From assembly GCA_019417325.1 (NCBI GenBank), contig DXVO01000009.1, forward strand, positions 165,433 through 229,432: a stretch of 64,000 bases of DNA, written 5' to 3'. Position 1 is the first letter of the stretch, and every line of letters starts with the position of its first letter. Shown piece by piece: positions 8,718 through 17,359 of this stretch. Below the pieces are notes generated by a model. The model was given only the letters and a program-made list of their open reading frames with translations, did not search any database and was not told where the DNA came from. This DNA comes from Parabacteroides sp. Lineage in GTDB: Bacteria > Bacteroidota > Bacteroidia > Bacteroidales > Tannerellaceae. The position numbers were made by a program, and so were the translations under genes.

Positions 8718-11700
8718 CTATTTGTAAATTTCCAGCTCATAAATGCGGGCGCATGAACTTGCCGAATTTTGCATTGGTTGTGTGATATACAAACGGATAT
8801 AACGAACAGATACAGGTTCGGATAGTTCCCTGACTACTTCGTTTTTATGGTTTCCTGTGATACGGTCCAGTGTCTTCCAATCTTCTGTCAGACTGTTACG
8901 CCCTTGCAAGAAACAAGCTGCTGTTACATAAGAATGGCTTTCCCGTCCGGCGTTTACCAGTTTCCACCCAGAAACCGGAGTAGAAGCTCCTAAATCAAAA
9001 TCTACATAATTAGGAGTATCCGTAACGTCGCACCACTTCGTTTCCATATTGCCATCTATCATACGTTCCGGAGATTCCCGCTTATTCACATAAGCAGAAT
9101 AACCAATCACCTTAGCATTCTTCAATATATCTATCTTCGAAGCTTTCTTTCCTGTTGTCGCTTCAGACTTCAGTGCTGTATGGAACAAGGTAGAAGCGGC
9201 ACTTACAGACGGATTGTCTTCTTTTGCCAACGCAGCAGCAAATAAAACAATCTTTTTATTATCCGGCAAGACAATACTGGTTGCCCCTTTAGGAATATCC
9301 AAACCGACTTTAAACATATAAGTATATTCATAAGCTTGGTCTCCATCCGGAGCGTGGCGGTGTGTTCCCACATATGCTATCTCACCATCTTTCAGGAAGC
9401 CCTCGGTATGTCCCAGATGTCCCCACTGACCGATAAAGCCGCTATAGTAAGGAACAAAAACAGTCTGTTCACTCTTTCCTATCCGGAAACAGCCCTCAGC
9501 ATCCCCTTCCGTAGAAGCAGCAAGGAAATAAACGCGGTTATAAGCAGAACCTTCCGGAAGATAAAGTGTATCTCCCTGGCAAGTCATTCCATTAAAAGAG
9601 TCTTTCTCGCCAAAAGTAAAAGGTACATTATTTACAGTCATCACCTCAGGCAAAAGTTCTGCGGCATATGAATAACCGGATTCAAAATCAGCCTCATTAC
9701 GGAAAGCATTCCAACTTACACACTTACGGTTATAGCTCAATGGCAAAGCTGCATACTGTAATTTAGCAGCAGGATTACCGGAAGATTTCAATTTCACTTT
9801 ATAAGTCTTCACGGAATACGGAGATACGGATACCTGCAATTTATTACCGTTGAAAGAAGCATTACCAATCGTCTTTTCTGTTCCATCCGCTTCATTCGCA
9901 CTCAGGATATCTCCGGCAAATGTAATTTCTGCCTGCTGTGCCTTCTCCCCTCCCGTTTCATAAACACGGACAACATATTCGTCGGAAACTTCCGCTTTCT
10001 TTACAGTCTTAACAACAACACTTTTATTATCTGAATTAACCAAAGAGAATGATTTACCTAATGTTCCGGCATGCTTTGGAGCTTTGAATGCCAATACAGG
10101 CTGGTTCAATTGTTCCGCTTTCAATACGGTTGCAGGTTTATCCAAGGCTCCTGCATGGGGAACCAGGCTATATGTAAATGTATGGTAACCAAAATCCTGA
10201 CGGTTCTGATAACTATAATTGCCTTTTGTTTCCGGTGTATGGAGCAAAGTCAGACGAATGGTGTTGTCATTCGGTTTATCCCAGCCATATTTACTGTCAT
10301 TCAGGACAGATACACCGTAACTACCATTTTTATCTGTCAGGTCTGCCCAATATTGTGCATAGACTTCATAAGCGGTAATTGTGTTATTTCCTCGTTTTAC
10401 ACTACCGATGCCTAAATCGTATGTGGCATCCGGATTAGAGATAGAAAGAGGAAATTCAGCTTTCAGCAAAGCATTGGTAGACTGCCAATCCACTTCGTTA
10501 TAAAAATCTATACGGTCGGCACGTGCGCCTTCATACAAACGGATATACTGTTTGAATAATGATTTCCCATGACGTTTTTCCACACAAAGCGCTTTTCTCA
10601 ATGACCCGTTTTCTACCAAAGAAACTTTTACATCATCCGTAATGGAAACCGGTTCACGATCGGTCGTTTCCTTTATTATTTCCCAAGCAGGCCAATCATA
10701 AGATTTATTCTCGGTAAAGAGGGCCAAACGTATTGCTTTTCCTTCTTTCACTAATTCCCTATTATTTGTCTTATCGAACAAAGAAGTTATGTCCCCGTTC
10801 TTATCCAGCTGAATTTTATAAAGGGAATTCTCAATCATATTTGCTCCAGCCGGTTCACTTATACGTGTATCTGTTCCACCTGCTCGAACATCATAAACAG
10901 CATATCCGGCAGCAGGAACGGTTGCTGCAATCAGCAAATAAGCTTTTCCTTTTTCATAAGCGATAAACTGGGATGCCACTTTTTTGCCATTTTGGTCGTA
11001 TACAGTAAAACCTTTTGGTGCTATCGGCATATCCAGAACAACTTCCGCCAAATCCGATACTGGCAAAGCTTGTGCATTATAAAGGATAACCGGAGTTCCT
11101 TTTGTACGTGTATCCATTTGTCCGGAAACAGTATTTACCGAATAAGTCAGCACATCAGCAAATTGCTTCAGGGAAATCAATTCGTCATTCCATGAAAACT
11201 CATAGGCTCTCGGGATACTTGTTCCTGTCAGGTCATCATGGAACTGATGCAAGATGAAACGTCTCCAGGCATCCGTTAATGTTTCCTTCGGGTAAACAGA
11301 ACCACCCAACCATTCGGCAGCAACGGCTGCCCGTTCAGCAGCATTACCAAGCACTTCATTCTGACGATTATACAATTTCATTGCAGCCTCAGATGTATAA
11401 CATCCCGTACCATGTACATCCATCAGCAACTCTCCGTCGAAAACAGGAAGTTCCGGATGATTTTTATAAGGCATAAAGTCTTTATATAACTGATCGCTGG
11501 TCGCACTGATTATTTCCAATGGTCCATCTCCTTTCAATCCTTTTTCTACAGAACGAACAGAAGCCAAATTTGGAGAACCTCCCGTATCACCCGTACCATA
11601 ATAACGGTAAACGATATTTAGCGGCGTACGTCCACTCAGTTCCAGTAATTGCTTACTCTGGGATAAATCCTCATCTTTCCATCTTTTACCATAATCGTAA

Positions 11701-12329
11701 CCATGTGCCAGCATAATGGAAGAGCCGTCTACTCCTTTCCATAGTCCAATAGTAAAAGGATGTTTGCTTTTTCCATAAAACGGATGATGACGCCAATCGA
11801 GCTTTTGGGAAGAAAAACCTATCAACCCGCAATGTGAAGCGATAGTAGGCAAAGTCCACCCAAAGCCGAAACAGTCAGGTAAGAATATGTCCGTACTTTC
11901 TACTCCGAATTCATTCCGGTAATAGGTTTGTCCCAATAAAATATTTCGGATAAAAGATTCTGGAGAAGGAACAATTGCATCCGTCGCATCCCAGCTACTA
12001 CCGGAAATATGCCAGCGTCCATTCTTAATATATTCCTTCATTTCTTCATACTGAGTAGGATAATACTCCTTCATCCAGGCATATTTCACACCGCCTTCAA
12101 AATTAAAAACATAGTTAGGATACTGTTTCAACAAAAATAAGTTCTGATTCAAGGTATTCCAGACATATTCCTTAATTGTTGTCTGAATAGCCCAGTTCCA
12201 CTGCGTATCCAAATGGGCATCAGCCACCATATAGGCTTTTGCTTTTTTCTCCTGTGGCTTATCTTGTGCCTGCAGGGAACTTCCAGCCGTCAATAAGGCG
12301 AATGAAAGTAAGGCGATTGGTAATTTCAT
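8718..12329 (-). CDS. GH38 alpha-mannosidase with C-terminal discoidin (F5/8 type C) domain
   Basis: 1203 residues with a cleavable signal peptide (SLQAQ about 18-22). The GH38 catalytic domain starts with the zinc-binding motif DAHLDTQW (38-45) and contains the nucleophile region FLPDCFGFG (nucleophile Asp152 by homology). A long beta-rich GH38 C-terminal region follows. The last ~145 residues (about 1060-1203) look like an F5/8-type-C/CBM32-like carbohydrate-binding domain (IDGNMETKWCD, YVDFDLGA, VRYIRLYIT). The enzyme removes alpha-linked mannose in the periplasm. It has its own terminator and is unlinked from the sigma promoter, but its function fits the neighbouring PUL. No clear TAnnTTTG element was found in the 250 bp upstream. 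Confidence 0.93.
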   Translation of the reverse strand: MKLPIALLSFALLTAGSSLQAQDKPQEKKAKAYMVADAHLDTQWNWAIQTTIKEYVWNTLNQNLFLLKQYPNYVFNFEGGVKYAWMKEYYPTQYEEMKEYIKNGRWHISGSSWDATDAIVPSPESFIRNILLGQTYYRNEFGVESTDIFLPDCFGFGWTLPTIASHCGLIGFSSQKLDWRHHPFYGKSKHPFTIGLWKGVDGSSIMLAHGYDYGKRWKDEDLSQSKQLLELSGRTPLNIVYRYYGTGDTGGSPNLASVRSVEKGLKGDGPLEIISATSDQLYKDFMPYKNHPELPVFDGELLMDVHGTGCYTSEAAMKLYNRQNEVLGNAAERAAVAAEWLGGSVYPKETLTDAWRRFILHQFHDDLTGTSIPRAYEFSWNDELISLKQFADVLTYSVNTVSGQMDTRTKGTPVILYNAQALPVSDLAEVVLDMPIAPKGFTVYDQNGKKVASQFIAYEKGKAYLLIAATVPAAGYAVYDVRAGGTDTRISEPAGANMIENSLYKIQLDKNGDITSLFDKTNNRELVKEGKAIRLALFTENKSYDWPAWEIIKETTDREPVSITDDVKVSLVENGSLRKALCVEKRHGKSLFKQYIRLYEGARADRIDFYNEVDWQSTNALLKAEFPLSISNPDATYDLGIGSVKRGNNTITAYEVYAQYWADLTDKNGSYGVSVLNDSKYGWDKPNDNTIRLTLLHTPETKGNYSYQNRQDFGYHTFTYSLVPHAGALDKPATVLKAEQLNQPVLAFKAPKHAGTLGKSFSLVNSDNKSVVVKTVKKAEVSDEYVVRVYETGGEKAQQAEITFAGDILSANEADGTEKTIGNASFNGNKLQVSVSPYSVKTYKVKLKSSGNPAAKLQYAALPLSYNRKCVSWNAFRNEADFESGYSYAAELLPEVMTVNNVPFTFGEKDSFNGMTCQGDTLYLPEGSAYNRVYFLAASTEGDAEGCFRIGKSEQTVFVPYYSGFIGQWGHLGHTEGFLKDGEIAYVGTHRHAPDGDQAYEYTYMFKVGLDIPKGATSIVLPDNKKIVLFAAALAKEDNPSVSAASTLFHTALKSEATTGKKASKIDILKNAKVIGYSAYVNKRESPERMIDGNMETKWCDVTDTPNYVDFDLGASTPVSGWKLVNAGRESHSYVTAACFLQGRNSLTEDWKTLDRITGNHKNEVVRELSEPVSVRYIRLYITQPMQNSASSCARIYELEIYK

Positions 12330-12525
12330 GTTAATAAATTTAATTAGATATAGCTTTTATGCTTCTTAGATTATCACTTCCTAATAAAAGAACACCTTAA
12401 AACGGATTTACCCCCAAAAAGAACATGTTAACATTATGTAATTTTTCAGTTTTGTTCCTTCTTTGTGGCTTTTATCTCAACATTTATCATAAATCCCTAT
12501 AAAAAAAGACAGCAAGTAAATAAAA

Positions 12526-12555
12526 TAGCCCGTCCCCCTTTTGAGGAACAGGCTA
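12526..12555 (-). terminator. Terminator after the sulfatase gene
   Basis: Imperfect hairpin (TAGCC at 12526-12530 pairing with GGCTA at 12551-12555, with further G-U-tolerant pairs inside) followed on the minus strand by TTTTATTTA. The rest of the 12330-12581 gap shows no ORF or clear promoter. Confidence 0.7.
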
Positions 12556-12581
12556 CTATGTATTAACGCAACTACTAAACA

Positions 12582-14012
12582 TTACAAATCATGACGTTCT
12601 TTTCCTTGGACTAATCCTGGTTCACGACGTTCCGTTCCTTTTACACGAGTCAAATTGTCTCCTAATTCCTGACGTTTCTGATCTGCTATTTTCATCAATT
12701 TAGCAGCCACTTCAGGATATTGTGAAATTACATCATAACGTTCACCTGGATCACGGCGCAGATCATATAGCTCCGCTTTTTGTATTTCAAGATTTGTCAA
12801 TTTCCCCGGCTGCCCGTCATTACCCGGAACATAAGCACCATAAGTTACATACTTATGAGGAAATACAAGTTTAAACATACCGTCCGTTACGGCTTCCAGG
12901 TCATTCTTATTATAATAGTAGACGAACGACTCGCGAGGATTAGTATCTTTCTCGCCTTTTATTAACGACAGGATACTAACGCCATCTATCTTGCGGTCAG
13001 GCAGAGGAGCCCCGCTGATTTCTGCAAAAGTCGGAAATAAATCGATATTGGAGGCCAAGTTATTACAAGTTGTTCCCGGTTGTGTTTTTCCTTTCCAGTA
13101 CATCAGGCAAGGAACCCGGTTACCACCATCGAATGTCGTTGCCTTTGCTTCGCGCAAACCTCCGGCAGATCCTGCATGATTACCATAATTCGTCCAGGGA
13201 CCGTTATCGGATGTCAATATGACTAATGTGTTTTCCTCCAATCCTAATTCCCGTAATGTTTTCATCACTTCACCAACACTCCAGTCTATTTCCATCATCA
13301 CATCCCCATACAAACCTTGCTGGCTTTTCCCCTTAAACTTATCGGAAACAGCAAGCGGAACATGCGGCATATTATGTGCCAGATACAGGAAAAACGGTTT
13401 ATTCTTATTTCTCTTAATAAAATCTACAGAATGCGTAGTATAGTCGGTAGTCAACCGGGTCTGGTCAGTATTATAACCAATGACTTTATTACCTTCATAA
13501 GTCGGCAGATCCGGGAAATTAAATATTTCTCCCTGCTGCGGATGATTAGGCCACATATCATTGGAATAAAGCAAACCATAATACTCATCAAATCCGTTCT
13601 GCAAAGGTAGGAACTGATATTGGCTACCTAAATGCCATTTGCCGAAAACAGCCGTACTATATCCTTTTTGTTTCAACAACTCCCCTAACGTCATCTCATC
13701 CGGATGGACACCATAATTAGAATCCGGTCCCGGCGCTCCAGCAAAACCGATACGGTTTGGATAACATCCTGTCAACAAACCTGCACGGGAAGCACCACTT
13801 ATAGGCTGTCCAGCCAGGAAATGGGTAAAGCGAACCCCTTCGGCAGCCATTTGGTCTATATTCGGAGTTGTATAACCATAAGCACCATTATAAGAAAAAT
13901 CACCATACCCGGCATCATCCAGATTTATAATAATAAAGTTTGTGTAGTTTGCCGCCATACCTGCTACTGAAAAAACAGATGCTGCGGAGATTAATAATAG
14001 TTTGTTGTCCAT
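12582..14012 (-). CDS. S-type (serine) sulfatase, exported
   Basis: 476 residues with an N-terminal signal peptide (about 1-21) and an alkaline-phosphatase-superfamily sulfatase fold. Metal-binding NLDDAGYGD (30-38) and the active-site signature SGASRAGLLTG (72-82) are visible. Ser72 is the residue to be oxidised to formylglycine, which in anaerobes requires the radical-SAM maturase anSME; none is in this window. It hydrolyses sulfate esters from a glycan in the periplasm. Proximity to GH38 and the GH92/SusCD cluster suggests desulfation before mannose release; this is inference. The S1 subfamily cannot be assigned by eye. Confidence 0.92.
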   Translation of the reverse strand: MDNKLLLISAASVFSVAGMAANYTNFIIINLDDAGYGDFSYNGAYGYTTPNIDQMAAEGVRFTHFLAGQPISGASRAGLLTGCYPNRIGFAGAPGPDSNYGVHPDEMTLGELLKQKGYSTAVFGKWHLGSQYQFLPLQNGFDEYYGLLYSNDMWPNHPQQGEIFNFPDLPTYEGNKVIGYNTDQTRLTTDYTTHSVDFIKRNKNKPFFLYLAHNMPHVPLAVSDKFKGKSQQGLYGDVMMEIDWSVGEVMKTLRELGLEENTLVILTSDNGPWTNYGNHAGSAGGLREAKATTFDGGNRVPCLMYWKGKTQPGTTCNNLASNIDLFPTFAEISGAPLPDRKIDGVSILSLIKGEKDTNPRESFVYYYNKNDLEAVTDGMFKLVFPHKYVTYGAYVPGNDGQPGKLTNLEIQKAELYDLRRDPGERYDVISQYPEVAAKLMKIADQKRQELGDNLTRVKGTERREPGLVQGKERHDL

Positions 14013-14102
14013 AATATGATATTATAATGATTATTCACTCATCAAAGATATTTCATAAGGAAACTTACAAAGGCAGACCGCCCTGCATTCTTTATTCTTT
14101 AG

Positions 14103-14110
14103 CAAAGGTA
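14103..14110 (-). promoter_or_regulatory. -7 element for the sulfatase gene
   Basis: Minus strand TACCTTTG, an exact TAnnTTTG match, about 91 bp upstream of the ATG at 14012, implying a leader of about 80-85 nt. Confidence 0.55.
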
Positions 14111-14164
14111 TCAAACTTTTTCCATCAATGCTCATTCTATCAAAAGAAACACACTACAACAAAA

Positions 14165-14194
14165 AAGACGTAACCCATTACTGAATCACGTCTT
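14165..14194 (-). terminator. Terminator after tatC
   Basis: Stem AAGACGT (14165-14171) with ACGTCTT (14188-14194), followed on the minus strand by a run of T, 21 bp beyond the tatC stop. Confidence 0.7.
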
Positions 14195-14214
14195 CTTTAT
14201 TCTTTTTCTATTAT

Positions 14215-15093
14215 TTATTCCGTTGCATTTGCAATTTCAGAACTTTCTTCGTCTTCTTCATCATCGTCCGGGTCTTCTTTCGGTGCTTTCTTCACAAAGA
14301 ACGCACTCAATTCAAACAGACCGTATAACGGGAAGAATACGATTCCTAACGTAAACGGGTCGCTACTCGGAGTAATAAATGCTGCAGCTACCAATAAACC
14401 AACCACAGCATGACGCCGGTATTTATGGAACAATGACCTGTTTATTAAACCTATCTGAGATAACAACCAGGAGACTAAAGGCATTTCGAAAACAATTCCC
14501 ATGATAAAAATCAACATAAGGAAATTGTCCATATAAGAATCCAGAGATACCTGTTCGATAATGTCAGCACTCAATGAATACGTTGCCAAGAAACGCAATG
14601 TCATCGGAAATACCATGAAATACCCCACAGCACATCCGATAAAGAACATAATGGTTCCCAACAAAAATACCCAACGGACATTCTTCTTCTCATTTTCATA
14701 TAAAGCCGGACTGATAAACTTCCAAATTTCCCACATAAGATAAGGGAAAGTAAGAACCAGAGCCAACCAGAAAGAAGTAGTCATGTGAGTAAAAAACTGA
14801 GATGCCAACCTGATATTGAAAACTTGCACATGAAAGTTATCGTTACAGAAATCAGGAAGTACATCGAACCATGAGCTTACGCTGACAAGCCACTCATTTA
14901 GTCTGCACAACAGTCTGTAAAAAACAAAATCAGATGAGCAGGGAGCCATTATCACACTATCGAAAATACCCCCGCTTCCGCGCATGAAGGCAAAACTACC
15001 GATAGTAAAAACAAAGAGCGCTAAAAAAGATCGAAATAAAGTCCAACGAAGTTCTTCCAGGTGGTCCCAGAATGACATTTCATCTTGTTGCAT
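14215..15093 (-). CDS. tatC: Sec-independent protein translocase subunit TatC
   Basis: 292 residues with six predicted membrane segments and the TatC signature regions: N-terminal MSFWDHLEELRWTLFRS (signal-peptide binding), FPYLMWEIWKFISPALYENEK, and VAAAFITPSSDPFT. With TatA it exports folded proteins carrying twin-arginine signals. The first periplasmic loop between segments 1 and 2 spans about 75 residues (about 37-112), longer than I expect from enterobacterial TatC. The C-terminal tail is acidic (DDDEEDEE). Start 5 bp after the tatA stop indicates one transcription unit with tatA. Confidence 0.95.
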   Translation of the reverse strand: MQQDEMSFWDHLEELRWTLFRSFLALFVFTIGSFAFMRGSGGIFDSVIMAPCSSDFVFYRLLCRLNEWLVSVSSWFDVLPDFCNDNFHVQVFNIRLASQFFTHMTTSFWLALVLTFPYLMWEIWKFISPALYENEKKNVRWVFLLGTIMFFIGCAVGYFMVFPMTLRFLATYSLSADIIEQVSLDSYMDNFLMLIFIMGIVFEMPLVSWLLSQIGLINRSLFHKYRRHAVVGLLVAAAFITPSSDPFTLGIVFFPLYGLFELSAFFVKKAPKEDPDDDEEDEESSEIANATE

Positions 15094-15098
15094 TTCCT

Positions 15099-15293
15099 TT
15101 ATTTCTTATCTGTATCGTCTATTTTAATATCGTCTTCCAGTCCTTTTACACCGTCTTTAAAATTCTTCACACCTTTACCAATACCCTTCATCAATTCAGG
15201 TATTTTCTTGCCACCAAACAATAATAATACAACAATGGCGATAATGATAATTTCGCCTGTTCCTAAATTTCCAAGAAATAGCAATTCACTCAT
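15099..15293 (-). CDS. tatA: Sec-independent protein translocase subunit TatA/TatE
   Basis: 64 residues: a short N-terminus, one membrane helix (about 12-28, GEIIIIAIVVLLLFGGKKIPEL), the hinge Gly and an amphipathic helix (MKGIGKGVKNFKDGVKGLE), then a charged tail. This is the classic TatA layout. It oligomerises to form the Tat translocation element. It is followed at 5 bp by tatC. Promoter TATCTTTG lies at 15338-15345 on the minus strand. No separate tatB is seen, as usual for a two-component Tat system. Confidence 0.95.
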   Translation of the reverse strand: MSELLFLGNLGTGEIIIIAIVVLLLFGGKKIPELMKGIGKGVKNFKDGVKGLEDDIKIDDTDKK

Positions 15294-15337
15294 GATATTA
15301 TATAAATTAATCGTTAATGTTTTCGTTTTATACGGGA

Positions 15338-15345
15338 CAAAGATA
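15338..15345 (-). promoter_or_regulatory. -7 element for tatA-tatC
   Basis: Minus strand TATCTTTG, exact TAnnTTTG match, 45 bp upstream of the tatA ATG. It is divergent from the fabD promoter. Confidence 0.6.
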
Positions 15346-15385
15346 CAATTTGTAACGAATAGTACCCTATCTATTCTAATTTTAT

Positions 15386-15393
15386 TACCTTTG
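15386..15393 (+). promoter_or_regulatory. -7 element for fabD
   Basis: Plus strand TACCTTTG, exact TAnnTTTG match, 41 bp upstream of the fabD ATG. Confidence 0.6.
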
Positions 15394-15433
15394 CACCGTC
15401 TTAAAAAACTGAAATTAGAAAAAGATTAGAACG

Positions 15434-16315
15434 ATGAAAGCGTATGTATTTCCCGGTCAGGGAGCACAGTTTGTCGGAATGGGAAAAGACCTTTACGATA
15501 ACAATCCCCTTGCAAAAGAGATGTTTGAGAAAGCCAATGAAATCCTTGGTTTCCGTATCACAGACCTGATGTTCGCAGGAACTGACGAAGATCTGAGACA
15601 AACTAAAGTTACACAACCTGCCATTTTCTTACATTCTGTCATCCTTGCTAAAACATTAGGTGACCAGTTCAAACCCGATATGACAGCCGGTCATTCATTA
15701 GGAGAATTCTCTGCACTTGTTGCTGCCGGAGCTCTTTCTTTCGAAGATGGCTTGGTATTGGTATCCAAACGTGCAATGGCAATGCAGAAAGCATGCGAAG
15801 CAACTCCTTCTACTATGGCTGCTGTTTTAGCTTTGCCGGATGAAAAAGTTGAAGAAATTTGCGCAAGCATTGAAGGCGAAGTTGTTGTTTGTGCTAACTA
15901 CAACTGCCCGGGACAGCTGGTTATTTCCGGTTCAATCCCAGGGATAGACGCTGCTTGTGAAAAGATGCTGGCTGCCGGTGCCAAGCGTGCATTGAAGCTG
16001 AAAGTGGGTGGTGCATTCCACTCTCCTCTGATGGAACCGGCTCGTACAGAATTAGCTGCTGCTATCGAAGCTACACTCATCAAAACTCCGTCTTGCCCGG
16101 TTTATCAGAATGTAAGTACAAAAGGCGAAACCTGTCCGGAAACAATCAAAGCAAACTTGATTGCCCAATTAACAGCTCCGGTTCGTTGGACACAGAGCGT
16201 ACAAAATATGATCGCTGATGGCGCTACCCATTTTGTCGAATTAGGTCCGGGTGCTGTGCTGCAAGGATTGGTAAAAAAAATCAACAAAGAAGTAACAACA
16301 GAAGGTATGCAATAA
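15434..16315 (+). CDS. fabD: Malonyl-CoA:ACP transacylase
   Basis: 293 residues, normal family length. N-terminal FPGQGAQFVGMG, active-site GHSLGE with nucleophile Ser88, and catalytic His196 in GGAFHSPLM are all present. It transfers malonyl from CoA to acyl carrier protein, feeding type II fatty acid synthesis in the cytoplasm. It is a single gene transcribed divergently from tatA, with its own promoter and a strong hairpin 20 bp after the stop. It is not next to other fab genes here. Confidence 0.97.
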   Translation: MKAYVFPGQGAQFVGMGKDLYDNNPLAKEMFEKANEILGFRITDLMFAGTDEDLRQTKVTQPAIFLHSVILAKTLGDQFKPDMTAGHSLGEFSALVAAGALSFEDGLVLVSKRAMAMQKACEATPSTMAAVLALPDEKVEEICASIEGEVVVCANYNCPGQLVISGSIPGIDAACEKMLAAGAKRALKLKVGGAFHSPLMEPARTELAAAIEATLIKTPSCPVYQNVSTKGETCPETIKANLIAQLTAPVRWTQSVQNMIADGATHFVELGPGAVLQGLVKKINKEVTTEGMQ

Positions 16316-16334
16316 AAGCCTTGCTAACACCAAG

Positions 16335-16368
16335 CCATAGTTATGATTTTTCCAATTCATAACTATGG
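16335..16368. terminator. Bidirectional terminator between fabD and the convergent membrane-protein gene
   Basis: Perfect 11-bp stem CCATAGTTATG (16335-16345) / CATAACTATGG (16358-16368) followed by TTTT on the plus strand, 20 bp after fabD. A further copy of CATAACTATG at 16380-16389 makes alternative pairing possible. Confidence 0.7.
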
Positions 16369-16414
16369 TTTTGGAAAATCATAACTATGAATCGGAAAAA
16401 GGACAAGTAGCCGT

Positions 16415-17194
16415 TCATTCATTTATCCGGCTTATAACAGCCCCCAGCTTCAAATTTAATTCTTCCATTTGCTTATCATAAGCATCCGTATCTTCCTCCA
16501 CAGCTTTAGTAATCAGTTTACATATTTCAACTCGAATCTGACAGTATTCACGTAGCAAGCTATTATATTCCTGGAACTCGGAAGGTATATTCTCTATCCT
16601 GTCCAGTTCTTTCAGCAAATCCATATTTTCCTGCAGCTTAGGAATACTGACTGTCTCTATATGCTCAAGCACCTGCTTAGCCGGTTTGTTATCCATCATA
16701 TCATAAAACTCGAGTGACAAGGCATCATTTTGGTCAAACCGGTCTATTTGGGTATTGTACTGCTCTATATCCCAATTATTCAAACGTTTTTCTTCCCAAT
16801 ATGCACCTCCCAACAACACGGCAAAGATGATTGCACAACAGACTGTCCCCACTCCTGCAGCTCGCCAATTTGAATAAAATAGGTTACCCGCAGCCTGATG
16901 GGCAGCCAAATCTTTTCCTTGTATTTTTTCTACTATCAGATAAATAATAGCTGTATAGATTGTCGGAACTACAATATTGGGTATCTTATCCAGTACGGAT
17001 TCGGGTATCAGAAATACACTGCTAAAAATCAAGATAGTAGAGAGGATGCCAATAATCAAGGCATAAAGCCCCTGTTGCTCCCGTTCCAATACTATACAAT
17101 TCTTACGTACTAAAATACCGGCCGCAAGGGGACCTCCGAAAAAGGTTGCCACAGTAATTGCCTTTTGGGAGTAGAGCTTTTTATTTTCTTCCAT
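16415..17194 (-). CDS. Uncharacterised membrane protein
   Basis: 259 residues; I do not recognise a family. The N-terminal half holds about four hydrophobic segments (about 13-30, 42-62, 72-88, 112-130). The C-terminal half (about 135-259) is soluble, charged and probably helical/coiled-coil (YNTQIDRFDQND; LQENMDLLKELDRIENIP). A -7 element TATTTTTG lies at 17215-17222. It is convergent with fabD and monocistronic, and nothing in the context suggests a function. Confidence 0.8.
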   Translation of the reverse strand: MEENKKLYSQKAITVATFFGGPLAAGILVRKNCIVLEREQQGLYALIIGILSTILIFSSVFLIPESVLDKIPNIVVPTIYTAIIYLIVEKIQGKDLAAHQAAGNLFYSNWRAAGVGTVCCAIIFAVLLGGAYWEEKRLNNWDIEQYNTQIDRFDQNDALSLEFYDMMDNKPAKQVLEHIETVSIPKLQENMDLLKELDRIENIPSEFQEYNSLLREYCQIRVEICKLITKAVEEDTDAYDKQMEELNLKLGAVISRINE

Positions 17195-17214
17195 ATAAGA
17201 GTTTTTATTTAAAA

Positions 17215-17222
17215 CAAAAATA
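17215..17222 (-). promoter_or_regulatory. -7 element for the membrane-protein gene
   Basis: Minus strand TATTTTTG, exact TAnnTTTG match, about 21 bp upstream of the ATG at 17194. Confidence 0.45.
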
Positions 17223-17311
17223 GAAAACTATATTTATTATTCATAAGATTATACTTTTTAATATTGAAACACAAAGACAATACGAATAGAGTTCCGTAAT
17301 GTAAATATTTA

Positions 17312-17319
17312 TATGTTTG
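17312..17319 (+). promoter_or_regulatory. -7 element for the Fpg-like gene
   Basis: Plus strand TATGTTTG, exact TAnnTTTG match, 41 bp upstream of the ATG at 17360. Confidence 0.5.
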
Positions 17320-17359
17320 TATTTTAATTGAGAAATTTCCAAATACAATTAATTAGAAT

